In this document: piece after piece, positions 11,769 through 21,559 of the stretch
Position numbering within the stretch: the stretch's first letter is position 1
Layout of the letters: each line of letters starts with the position of its first letter
Source: Folioceros fuciformis
Taxonomy: Eukaryota > Anthocerotophyta > Anthocerotopsida > Anthocerotales
Assembly (NCBI GenBank): GCA_049999805.1
Contig: JBNGIO010006113.1
Span: 96,523 to 127,813 of the forward strand
Length of the DNA: 31,291 nucleotides
Direction of reading: 5' to 3'
Position numbers and translations under genes: made by a program
Notes under the pieces: model-generated
Told to the model about the DNA's origin: nothing
Seen by the model: the letters and a program-made list of their open reading frames with translations, nothing else
Databases searched by the model: none

Positions 11769-13256
11769 CACTCCCGGTTTGGGACTCCCGGAGCTGGGAC
11801 TCCACTTCCGGTTTGCGACTCCCGGGACTGGGACTCTTAGACTACTCCAAGGTCGGGAATCTCGGGACTAGGACTCTGGGGATCCGACTGGGCCCAAACT
11901 CCCGGGACAGGACTATCCTGGTCCGGATTCTCGGGACTAGACCTCTTTGGACTCACTGGTCGGGACTCCAAGGATCAGGACACACGTCGGGACTCCCGAG
12001 TCCGAAACTTCTTTACTCGGCGCGGGCTCCTAGGACTAGGGCACGGACGCAGAAGCCCCGACTCACGAGTCGGAACTCCGGGGACTGGGACTACACTACT
12101 TAGGTCGGGACTCCTGGGACCGGGACTTCGTACTCAGGTCGGGACTCCTGGGGACTGCGACTTCACTACTCAGGTCGGGGCTGCTGCGACTGGAACTTCA
12201 TACTTAGGTCGGGACTCCTGGGACTGGGACTTCACTACTCAGGTCGGGATTCCCGGGACTTAGGACTCCAGGTACGGACATCCCAGGTCCCGACTCACTG
12301 GTCGGGACTCCGGAGACTGGGAGTTCACGATGTATGTACTCAGGTCGGGACTGCCCGGACTTAGGACTCTAGGTACGGACATCCCAGGTCCCGACTCACG
12401 AGTCGGGACTCCTGGGACTGGAACTTCTGAATCACTTCTCAGGTTAGGACTCCTGGGATTGGGACTCCACTACTCAGGTCGGGACTCCTGGGACCGGGAC
12501 TTACACTCAGGTAGGGACTCCGGGGACTGGGACTCAACAACTCAGGTCGGGACTTCACGGACTAGGACTCCACTCCCGTAAGAGTGCCGGGACTGGGACG
12601 TCCCTTCCATGTCGAGACTCCCGAGACTTGGACACCAGTCCCTCATGACTCGTGGAACGGGGACATAACTTTCGGGGACGGAACTCCGGGACGAGGACTC
12701 CAGTCACTCAGACTCCTGGGGTTGGGAGTACATACATAGTACATATAATAATAATATGTACTGCTGGATCGGAACTCTTGGGCCTGCCGGGCCAGGGACA
12801 AGGACAGGAAGCCCAGCCGTGGGACTCTCATGTCGGGACGGGGACCAGGAGTTCGCTTCCCGGGACTTTAACGCCTGAACGGGGACCGGGAGTCCATCCC
12901 AGAACTCTGACGCGGGGACGGGTACCGGGAGTCCGCCCCCGGGACGCAATCGTCTGAACGGGGACAGAGAGTCCGCTCGCGGGGTACTCACAGTGGGACG
13001 GAAAGCGGGAGTCCGATCCCTGGGACCTCACGCTGGGACGGGAACTGCGAGTCCGCTCCCGGGGCACTCACGCTGGGACAAGAACCGAGTGTCCCTCCCC
13101 CTGGACTCGGACGCCAGAACAGGGACCGGGAGCTCGCTCCCGGGGCACTCACGCTGGGACAAGAACCGGGAGTGCCCTCGGGAAATCCGCTCGTGGGACA
13201 CTAACACTGGGACGGGAACCGGGAGTTCCCCCTGGGAGTTGTCGCAAGGACTGGGA
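11769..13256. repeat. GGGACT minisatellite block, ~35-bp and ~40-bp units
   Basis: About 1.5 kb of diverged tandem repeat built from GGGACTCC and GGGACTGGGAC words. In the first part the word AGGTCGGG recurs at 12102, 12136, 12172, 12206 and 12241, a period of 34-36 bp. A larger ~101-bp unit is visible because the stretch beginning GGACTTAGGACTC recurs about 101 bp apart, near 12255 and 12357. From about 12830 to 13250 the unit changes to ~40 bp, of the form ACGCTGGGACGGGAACCGGG plus AGTCCGCTCCCGGGGCACTC. Open frames of 60-100 codons across it are by-products of the repeat and should not be taken as genes. Confidence 0.93.
12738..12762. repeat. Perfect 9-bp inverted repeat (hairpin) in AT island of the minisatellite
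   Basis: AGTACATAT and ATATGTACT flank a 7-bp AATAATA loop. This AT-rich island sits where the block changes from the 35-bp to the 40-bp repeat type. Confidence 0.7.
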
Positions 13257-13421
13257 TGAGATAGAGCACTTGCACTTCAACTAGTTGGAGATACCTCTCA
13301 ACTTAGAGAGCTAGAGATTGAATGCAGCCCCTCAAGATCTTATGCCTTCGGAGTGGTTGTGCTCAACTTCTAAACTTCTCGTCAATGGGTCTATATCTTT
13401 CTCAACATATATGAGTATATA

Positions 13422-13439
13422 ATATTTTTTAAAAAATAT
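13422..13439. repeat. 18-bp perfect palindrome, A/T only
   Basis: ATATTTTTTAAAAAATAT lies in an AT-rich spacer between the minisatellite and the next tandem duplication. It is simple sequence, with no sign of a terminator or gene nearby. Confidence 0.6.
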
Positions 13440-13553
13440 ATAATGTTTAAAACTTCATATTTTGCTAACTTCAAAAGGTCACATACTAAATGGTGAAATC
13501 CATGTCATGAGACGACACAAAAGGGAGGAGGGGTTGGGAGTAAAGGAGGGGGT

Positions 13554-14215
13554 GACAGATGGGGATGGACAAATAGCTAAGCCTAGTGTAGGGAAGGTGG
13601 GAGAGGATGAAGTGCATGGCTAGCATGGGTGGGGTCCTGCAGACAAGTGCACGGAAGGGGTACTTGAAGGCATGATTCAGAAATAAAGACATTAGAGGGG
13701 GAAGAAAGGGATGAAGAGATGCATGATTCAGAAATAAAGACATTAGAGAGGGAAGAAAGGGATGAAGAGAAAGAACTCGTTAAGCTTACACTTAGCAACT
13801 TTTGAAGGGTTATCCTCTGGCATTACTCAACTTAGAAATTGATCAAAACTGACAGATGGAGATGGACAAATAGCTAGGCCTAGTGTAGGGAAGGTGGGAG
13901 AGGATGAAGTGCATGGCTAGAATGGGTGGGATCCTGCAGACAAGTGCACGGAAGTGATACTTGAAGGCATGATTCAGAAATAAAGACATTAGAGGGGGAA
14001 GAAAGGGATGAAGAGAAAGAACTCCTTAAGCTTACACTTAGTAACTTTTGAAGGGTTATCCTCCAGCTTTACCCAACTTTGAAATTGATCAAAACTAAGT
14101 GTAGAGGCATTAGAGAGAGAGAAGAAAGGGATAAGAGAAACAACTCCTTAAGCTTATATGTGGCTCCAAAGCGTTATCCTGTAGCATGGTTCAACTTGAA
14201 ATTGACGAGAACTAA
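13554..14215. repeat. Tandem duplication of ~250-300 bp, two good copies and one decayed copy
   Basis: Copy 1 spans 13554-13850 and copy 2 spans 13851-14096. Both begin GACAGATGG(A/G)GATGGACAAA and end TTGATCAAAACT. Copy 1 is longer because 51 bp starting GCATGATTCAGAAATAAAG is itself duplicated (13670 and 13721); 297 minus 246 bp equals exactly that 51 bp. A shorter diverged third copy of the end runs from about 14097 to 14215. No protein is evident. The block lies just beyond the stop codon of ATG9. Confidence 0.9.
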
Positions 14216-14270
14216 ATCTAATGCCTTGGAGTGAAGTTGGACTACAAACCCTTATTCCACTAATTTTTAA

Positions 14271-17200
14271 CTATGATCCACTATTTTTATAATTGGCCAA
14301 AGAGGAGAGGAATAGCTTTCCTGGATTGTTGGGTTCCCAATAAGGATAATTGCTTTGGAAGCTGGCAACACACAAAAAAATAGGCATCATCCTTACAATG
14401 AACAAACATGAGAAGGTTAGGAGTTGTTGTCATACCTTAAAAATGACTTTTCCATTTTCCCTTGGGAGCTTCGTTTGTCTTTTGTAGAATGGAATGGCGA
14501 TCCATATTTGCTATTACCATGACTTTCGAAGTCAAAGATACTTAAGCTATGAGCATGAAATAGAGAGCAAATTCAACATAGTCTCAATAAGGACAAAATA
14601 TGACTTGTCTAACTTCTCCAATGCCTTGCTTCTAATTGACAATGCATCCATAAGCGACAAGAACAACTAGCAAGAGAAATGACTAATGTTCCTCTTCAAC
14701 ACCAAGTGTACTTCTATTAAAAGAAGCTGACATGTGTAGAAATTATATGTACAGTAATGAATAAAAAATTAAAAATAAAAGACCATTGATTCACCCACAT
14801 CAAATATGACAAACACATTAGGGGGATGCTGAACAATCTGCCAGAGTGGAAGGTCTAATGCCAAAGAGGACTCAAATTACCAAACTTATAAAATTAGGTA
14901 AAGAATACAAGGAAAAAACATCCTCTATGCTGACCTGCAAACATGACCTATTCCTTCTACATGTGTGGTGAATTCTTGAACAAATAAAATTAAATCATCA
15001 ATGCACTGCCAATAAAAAATAATCAATCACTAAAAATTAGAGTTGGATTTCGTTTTGCTTGAATTTTTCATCACCATCAAAAGTTCTTAGAACGCTAGTC
15101 CACTAGAACACTTTGATCTCTTTTCTATCATGTGAAGAATTTAGATATCATGAAAATAATTTAATGTACCTTGGGAAGTAAAAACCATAAAATATAAGGA
15201 ATTACAAAAACAGCGGATATTTCTTCTATAAATGCCATGCCTTCCCACTGCACGTAGATTGATGAGCGTTAGTGTGAAATATGAAGCAAAGAGTGAATAT
15301 GGTCTTTGTTGCTTTATTTCTATTGAGAAGAGTTTTAATCAATGCAATCTTATTAAGCTAATTGCATAAGCTAATTAGATTGTGTTTGCTTACTAATAGT
15401 TCATTTTATTTATGACTACCTATCACTTTTGATTTGACAACATCCTTCTTTGTGCATCAAAGTTGCTACTTGAGAGTTGTTCAAGAAATTGCAAACCTGG
15501 AAAAAGGCATTAAACTCAGAACGAACTACATCCATATTCTCTACTCGAAACCAATGTTTTGGCATGTAATGCGTGTGTTGAGCAACTTTATAAATATCTT
15601 GTTGTGGAATAAATAGATTTTGAGCATCCTTAGGAATGAGAGATCTACTGAAAGCAAGAATCCCACCACAAAGAGCTGCATACCAAACCAACTCGTGTCC
15701 TAAGAACTACAGAGTTCAAAGCATATGATTAGTACATGTTTGATTTGCACTCTCCAACTACTATTTCCCTTTTTGGCTATCCTGAAATATACACCTAGTG
15801 AAGGATATAAACAAGTATTGTAAAGTTCACAAAGAATAAAGAGTAGCTTGCCAATGCTTGGAGAAGAGATTCATTGATCAAAGCAATCGCCAAAAACATG
15901 GCTCCAAATGCTCCTGCTATGAATGAGATGGACCTCGCAATTATTGGAATGATTGGAGAAGGAAACTGCTTTACATATTCCATAGCATGTTTGTAACTTG
16001 CATCCAATCTGCATTTGAACATATGGTCTACCTGTGTGTGCATATGATGATGTTTTGTTAGCTGTTTGTTAAATCAACAAATCTTAAATTAAATCGTACA
16101 AATTTCACCTCATTGAATTCTCGAAATGTCCACTTTGCCAAATTGGACCATTGGCGAGATCCTCCAATGCTGGGGTCGTGATAGAAATGTTCAGCATTGT
16201 GCAAGAAAAAATACACCAACACGAAAATAGTGTAAAATGGTGAAAGTATCAATATGAGAGCTCCAAGAACCATTAACCTCATCCGAGTTCGAGATGGATC
16301 ATTCATGAAATCCCTTCTTAACAAGCATTCTCTGCAAAGTTTCCCTTCCTAACTCAACCATCCCAAATTTGAGAGAATTTATCATTTGAATTCATTCAGA
16401 AGCTGGAAAGGGTTTTTCAGCTTGACTTGTAGAGGGGAATGTTCCAACTTGTAGAACAAATTTGTCATGGTTAATTTTGAACCAACTAACAGAGAAGGGC
16501 AAAAATGTATGACACACTTTTCATTTATTGAATAGTTTGGCATCATGAGATAACTAGCGTTGCTTAGAACAATTTGGGGAAGATCGTAAAATGTATGAGA
16601 CAAGTAATAGCCATGTTTCAGGATCCACAAGAGCTATGAAGGAAAGGAGTGTTGATCCCGCTACCAAGGAATAGCCAACGAATGCAAATCTAGTTACTAG
16701 GATGCACAACTTTGAGGTACCTGTCAAACATGTATTGTAATACACACCAATTTATGCTCCATTCTAGTGTTTTTGTCAGTATTAGACGTTTTTTTCTACC
16801 AAGATTATCTCGACCAACAAAGGGTCCTGCTCCAGGTAGCCATTGAGGAATAGGCAAGGCAATAACGCCCTTGTTTAACAAACCGATCAAGTAGTTTTCT
16901 GTCCTCATAATACAGGAAACAATGTCGTGGGCAGATAATTGTTGCATCACTCTCAGCCGTCCTTCATATTCAACCACTTTACTGAGCAGAGTAGGCCATG
17001 ACATGGTTTGGAGCTCTGTCTCCCCAACTCTTAGGCTACAGGGTGATCATTCATAAGAGACCACCATCAGTTGTATGTTTCTCAATTCATAAGGCCACAT
17101 ATAGTGCTCTCCCTTACAGTATGTAATATAACTTCCAAGACAAGTATTAGTGCACAAAATTATAGTGGGTACTTTAGGATCATATGGGGTTGGGGTTAGT

Positions 17201-17601
17201 TAGGATTGAACGTTTTCTCACCTTTGGTGTAAAAATTTGCGAATCTCCAGTATGTCGTGTAGTCGAGTGAAAAAATGCAAGAAATAAAAGACCCAATATG
17301 CAGCAAATATCGTCAAATAAATGATGACAACAACTTTGAAGGGACTCACATTTTCAAGAGGATGAGCATAGAAACATGAAGCACTAATGTTGCAAGGCTC
17401 CCCACCCGACCCACAACTAAGCACTCCTTTCCAATTCACAAACAACAATAAGAACCCAGAGAAAACAATTGTGAATCCTAAGGTGAAAAGCTCTGATATC
17501 CATTTAACGATGATGCAAAGGAGCCCTTTATCGCAGTAGTAGCGATACATAAGCTTGAAAAACCTATCTGAATGTGCCTCACCAGCCCATGTGGGATTCA
17601 T
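14271..17601 (-). CDS. ATG9: ATG9-like autophagy scramblase, nine exons, short at both ends
   Basis: ATG9 is the multi-pass lipid scramblase of vesicles that seed autophagosomes. Exons: 17601-17222, 17035-16721, 16331-16109, 16031-15831, 15691-15497, 15247-15170, 15005-14935, 14546-14436, 14361-14271 (TAG), 554 residues. Landmarks in order: YYCDKGLLCIIVKWISELF, LSAHDIV, RTENYLIGLLNKG, LTKTLEWSINWC, RRDF, WSNLAKWTFREFNEVDH, KQFPSPII, LVWYAALCGG, NTHYMP-like HTHYMPKHW, FIEEISAVFVIP, EGIGHVC, DFESHGNSKYG, SSQGKMEKSFL. About six hydrophobic segments are visible. Phases match at every junction, but the exon 4/5 edges are weak: the exon 5 acceptor may be at 15700-15701 rather than 15692-15693. Flowering-plant ATG9 has roughly 860-870 residues; this one lacks ~50 at the start and ~200 of the disordered tail. 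An in-frame TAA precedes the ATG at 17601. No internal stops, so it may be functional. Confidence 0.93.
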
Positions 17602-18328
17602 TGCTCTTTAATATTCATGCTCCAAGAGCTTCCAATGTTGATTAAGCATGTACTTCAGTACACAACTGAGATCTGACTTTGTTTATGTAACTATGTTTAA
17701 CATAGATCAAACATGAGAATGTATGACACATATTTGTGAAAGTGGTTTCAAATACTTGTTCTCTGGTCTCATAAGTTGTACTTGTAAGAAAGTAGGTACC
17801 ACTAAAGCATCACTCAAAACTAAACATCTTAGTTTAGTCTTCTGTCACTCATGACCTAAGCTTACCTCCATTTGATAAAAAAGGAAAAGGGAGAGAAAAA
17901 GAAAAAGAAAGCCTGTCCTCAATATACTAGCTTGTTCTTAGGTGCCTCTTATTTCCAGCTATGTCTCTGTCTATGTGAATGCTGATATATATGTATATAT
18001 ATATATAGGTAAGTGGTAAAGGTATATAGGAGGAATAATGATAATTTTAAAAACTGAAATACCTAGGTAATGTAGCGAGGTAGGGAGTGGCGGGGAGGAG
18101 TTTCCACTTTCACGGGGCGTGGCGGTTGGAGGTTAGGCTGCTGCCGGCTGCATAACCAGCCGGCCCACCTGACAAACCTGCGAGGTTAGCAGCCCCCGGC
18201 CCGCCATGTTGCTAGGATATCTGTAGGTTGTACGGGAGAAGCAGTTTGGTGCTTTGTCACCCCTGCTCCCTGGAGACCTGGCCTGGCTGTCTCGAAGGTT
18301 CAGTCCTGGTGTGTGTTTACATCTCATT

Positions 18329-18375
<47 letters not shown>

Positions 18376-18462
18376 AGCTCATTCTCCTCCACCGCCACCA
18401 TCCTTTGCATGCGAGATCCCATGCTGCATAAGCCTGCAAGTCGCAGAACCTATGGATCTCTG
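17602..18462. other. Spacer between ATG9 and plus-strand genes, simple sequence
   Basis: This would hold the ATG9 promoter and 5' UTR. It contains a purine run (about 17876-17911), a TA/TATG run (about 17984-18008) and a GC-rich stretch from 18060. Frames encoding Ala-Gly or Arg-Ser runs near 18330 come from a hexamer repeat and are not genes. Confidence 0.6.
18331..18375. repeat. (CAGGAG)7.5 microsatellite
   Basis: Seven and a half uninterrupted copies of CAGGAG. It gives Ala-Gly or Ser-Arg runs in translation. It probably lies in the 5' flank of the broken plus-strand gene that follows. Confidence 0.95.
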
Positions 18463-18990
18463 AACTTCTACTTCAAACTTTGTGAACGAGAAGCTCACAG
18501 ATATCTTGCCCAGGCCTAGACCTGACCGCCGGCGCCATATTCCAATACCGGCACTGTACCCTAGCAAGGCTGTAGAACTAGAAGATGACAACCCTTCGAT
18601 TCACCTTGGACAAGCTCTGGGACGACCCAGTTTGGAACGACTTTGAGCAGCGCAACAAGCAACTCTTTGTGTCAGGTCTCCAAGACTAACTTGTACTGCC
18701 AGTGCTACTACTCGCTTTACATAATTGTGACACGCAACCTAGCTTGTGCATGCATTCCTGCCGGGCAGGAGTGGGCCACAAGCTAACTCATGGTTGGAAC
18801 ATCCTTTGCTTCCTCTGCCTGCAGGGAATTACAACCAAATGCTTGCCAGGAGCATTACCTAGCGCAGGGAAAAGCTGGTCAAGGAGGTAGGGCAGTTGGA
18901 GGTCAATCCCAATCTTATCAGATTAACCCTTTCTAGGATTTTGAAAGGGTGGGGTATCCATCGGAACAGGATGAAGCCGGAGCTTGAGAC
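18463..18990 (+). pseudogene. Unrecognised two-exon gene, apparently broken
   Basis: I do not recognise the family. A frame from 18463 reads NFVNEKLTDILPRPRPDRRR...PSKAVELEDD. Around 18585 coding character moves to another frame starting at an ATG (MTTLRFTLDKLWDDPVWNDF...), as if one base had been lost or gained. Donor CAG|GT at 18676 and acceptor TGCAG at 18821-18824 join in phase to NYNQMLARSIT, followed by an in-frame TAG at 18860-18862. Beyond it the frame stays open and protein-like (RREKLVKEVGQLEV...KGWGIHRNRMKPEL) to about 18990. So a highly charged protein of at least 160 residues seems interrupted by one frameshift and one nonsense codon. It might instead be a short 42-residue protein, or the 5' part of the repeat-protein gene at 19111. 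Support is coding character and one phase-matched splice only. Confidence 0.45.
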
Positions 18991-19110
18991 ATGCACGAGC
19001 CCTAGTAGGTCTTAGCGGGAGCTTAGTCGGACACATGTAGGGCCGACAGGGGTGGGGTGCATCGTTCTGGATCTTTGGCACTGAGCTTACAAGTTTGAAG
19101 TTCAACAAAG

Positions 19111-20332
19111 ATGTGTAAGAACCTGAGCCCTCTGGAGCGTTCGCATGCCAGCCACCTTGCACCAGAGCCAAATGTCACCATAAACATGGGCTCCAGCACA
19201 TTGAAAGTCTCGTTTCCAGCCAAGAGCAAGGCTTGCATCGTGAAGGAGGCACTACAGCAGCAGCAGCAGCAGGGACTTAGACAGTGCCTGCAGGAATTGC
19301 ACTCCAACGGGCCCTTTTCCATCAAGATAGCACCGGGAAGTGCTACCCAGGCTAGTAACTCGAGCGGGCAGGACACGGGTTGGCACCCGCCAGAGTGTCG
19401 GGTTCACGGTGGGAGATCCGGAGATGGTTATGACAGATCCGGCACGCCGGAGGTGAGCAGGTGTTGCAGCACCCCGGGCCCGCAGCAGAAAACATTGCAT
19501 GTTCCTCCACAGGGCCTGGTCATCTCTCTCGCAAGCAATGACGGCCACCAACGGGCTGGGTCTGGGAACCAGGTGTTGGTGACCAGCGGCGCAGGCCAGG
19601 GTTGTGCACTCGCCTCCGTTAGTCCCACCCAGTTGATAATCAAAGGAGGGGAAGAGTGCAAGGTTGTAAACCGCGGAGGGTCGGACAACCAGCTCATAAT
19701 CCAGTCGGACGGCACGGCACCTAGCTTGGTGATATCTAGTGGTGGGAATGATGGGCATGGGTCAGGTTGCAAGGTTGCTTCTGGCAGCCGAGCCACTCAA
19801 TTGGTTATTGGTGGTGAATCTGGTTGCAGATCTGCACCATCGTCTCCGACTAAGGTGGTGATCGGGAGGCCACAAGGAACTGAGCTTGTGTTTTCAGGTG
19901 GTGCTGCCGATTCCGGCTGTGCACTTGCAAGAGGACAGCCGACTAGGGTTACCATTGAGACCCCATCTGCCGCCACTGGGTGCAAATTAGCCGGAAGTTG
20001 CAGATCAAAATCCACTCCCAGCGGCCACAGCAGGCCCACAACTCCCTCACGCCCGCATTCACACTGTGTTGCTAGAAATCAGCAGAGGTCCACCTCCGAA
20101 CTTACCTACTAATATTTCCTCTCCTCTCACCTCTAAACCTCTCTTGCTTCCAATGATGTGTAGGGGCCCAGCAGCTCTCGTCCCCACACTTAACACCCAT
20201 CTTTGTCCCCATGTCTGCAGATCCTACGACACTGGATGTGCAGCAACTACCAGTGGAGCCAACGGACTCAAGGTTTTCTCGTCAACACAGAATTTCGTGA
20301 CCAGCATTTACATTGCTTTCACCTCGGTCTGA
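19111..20332 (+). CDS. Unrecognised Gly/Cys/beta-strand repeat protein (two exons)
   Basis: ATG at 19111 opens a frame reading through to donor AGAG|GT at 20088. The acceptor TGTCTGCAG|A (exon from 20221) rejoins in phase and ends at TGA 20330-20332, giving 362 residues. I chose this splice because the second exon (DTGCAATTSGANGLKVFSS) continues the pattern of the first. From about residue 135 an imperfect ~18-30 residue unit recurs: (T/N)(Q/K/R)(L/V)x(I/V), a Gly/Ser-rich turn, then GC(K/A)(V/L)A. Examples are TQLIIKGGEECKVV, LVISSGGNDGHGSGCKVA, TQLVIGGESGCRSA, LVFSGGAADSGCALA and TRVTIETPSAATGCKLA. I count about eight units. The N-terminal third has NVTI and STLKVSF strands and a Gln6 run. 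No signal peptide or membrane span is visible, and no family is recognised. The minus-strand frame over the same bases is a shadow. The donor is weak, so the frame may instead end at 20112. Confidence 0.6.
19255..19272 (+). repeat. (CAG)6 microsatellite coding Gln6
   Basis: Six CAG codons inside the repeat-protein gene, giving a short glutamine run before GLRQCLQEL. Confidence 0.9.
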
Positions 20333-21559
20333 TGAGTTTCACCACACCATTTCTATTTCTGTTAGGCCAAGCCCACGGATGCATATTCTTGTCACAGGTA
20401 CACGTCGCGGGAAGGCCAGGAATGCAAGTGTCCGTAGGGTCGGGTGATGCAGGTAGGTGTCGTGCAAGCGCCGCAACCACCAGCTCAGACGTTTCTGGAT
20501 GTCTGGAATCGTTGTGTCCCAAGGCTGGTGGCCGCTGCCTCCAGAGCAGGTGAACGCGTTTTCTGAGCTGGAGTGTGTGTTGGTACTAGTTGAACAGGCC
20601 AGTCCCTCCATGTCAATCTGCTTGCAGCTGCAGCTCATCAGGTGACTTTCTGTCTCCTGCTGCGCAGACCCAAGATGGACATGCGCCACTACAAGCCAAC
20701 AATTTCATTCCTTATCGCTAGCAGGTTTGGATGCGCTACAAGTTTTTTTTGAACACGATGAGACTCCAGTCGTTTCGTGTGACAGTAACTAAGCAATTTC
20801 ATCCTGGAAATTCAGAATGACTCAACTTCTTAAGGAGATGAAGAGGAATGCCGAAATCCGGGCAAACACACATCCGTATTATCATTCCTGACAGGATGTC
20901 CCGCCCAGGTGTGTGCCCGGCATGAAGAGCATGCAACCAAGACCTCAAACTAGGAGAGCACAGCGTCAAGTCACAGCAACGACATGGAAGATGTATGTTG
21001 TTGGAAGATGCCAAGGAATGATTCTTGGCAAGTGACTTGACCATTTATCGACCCGGCGAAGATGCAGTCTGGGCCTCAGGAAGTTCCATGAGCCAAGCCT
21101 TATCCCTGTCACAGCCACATACATGACGTTTCTCTCCGATTGGGAGCCCAAATTTTTTTTCCAAAGCACATACATCCGGGGCAGGGCAGGGCAGGGCAGG
21201 GCAGTGCAGTGCAGTGCAGTGCAGTGCAGTGCAACGTGGAAGGGGAGCAGCTTGTTTTGTGAGAATCCTGGATTTAAAAAAGCGCGAAATCTCCAAAGCT
21301 ACTTAGCAGCATCTAAGAACTGATGTGGGAACAGAGCATGGCTTGAGACATACACACCTTGTCAGAACAACAATGCAGCGCACCAGCCTCGCACGCTTCC
21401 ATGACTCGGAACACATCGTTGCCATACTGCTACTCTGGCAGCTGCCAGGCACACTTGACAAGGTATCAGTGTCTTCTCGGATCATGCACTGCTCATACAT
21501 GTATACCCTGGTGGAACTTGCCTGCCTTGAACCATTCTGAGAAAGATCAACGTAGTTGT
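20333..21559. other. Spacer between repeat-protein gene and PPR gene
   Basis: Overlapping frames of 60-116 codons occur on both strands. None has a recognisable motif, a splice partner or a clear coding bias. A pentanucleotide microsatellite lies at 21178-21233. I see nothing else. Confidence 0.55.
21178..21233. repeat. Compound pentanucleotide microsatellite (GGGCA)n(GTGCA)n
   Basis: About five GGGCA units pass directly into about six GTGCA units, which differ by one base. The second type looks like a point variant of the first that then expanded. Confidence 0.95.

Noticed and set aside
11813-13259. Several 60-100 codon frames on both strands in the GGGACT block
   Set aside because: They are translations of the minisatellite, with Arg/Gly/Pro/Ser periodicity matching the DNA unit, and show no independent coding sign.
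14571-14710. Minus-strand frame reading SKALEKLDKSYFVL as an extra ATG9 exon
   Set aside because: It only loosely resembles ATG9. The true exon at 14436-14546 joins the previous exon in phase and matches strongly.
16382-16720. Minus-strand frames of 63-82 codons between ATG9 exons
   Set aside because: The flanking exons join in phase and align with ATG9 across this ~390-bp stretch, so it is an intron.
18228-18463. Frames with Ala-Gly or Ser-Arg runs
   Set aside because: Produced by the CAGGAG hexamer repeat. No conserved sequence lies around it.
19252-20039. Minus-strand frames opposite the repeat-protein gene
   Set aside because: Shadow frames: the plus strand has the regular repeat and a phase-matched second exon, while the minus frames have neither.
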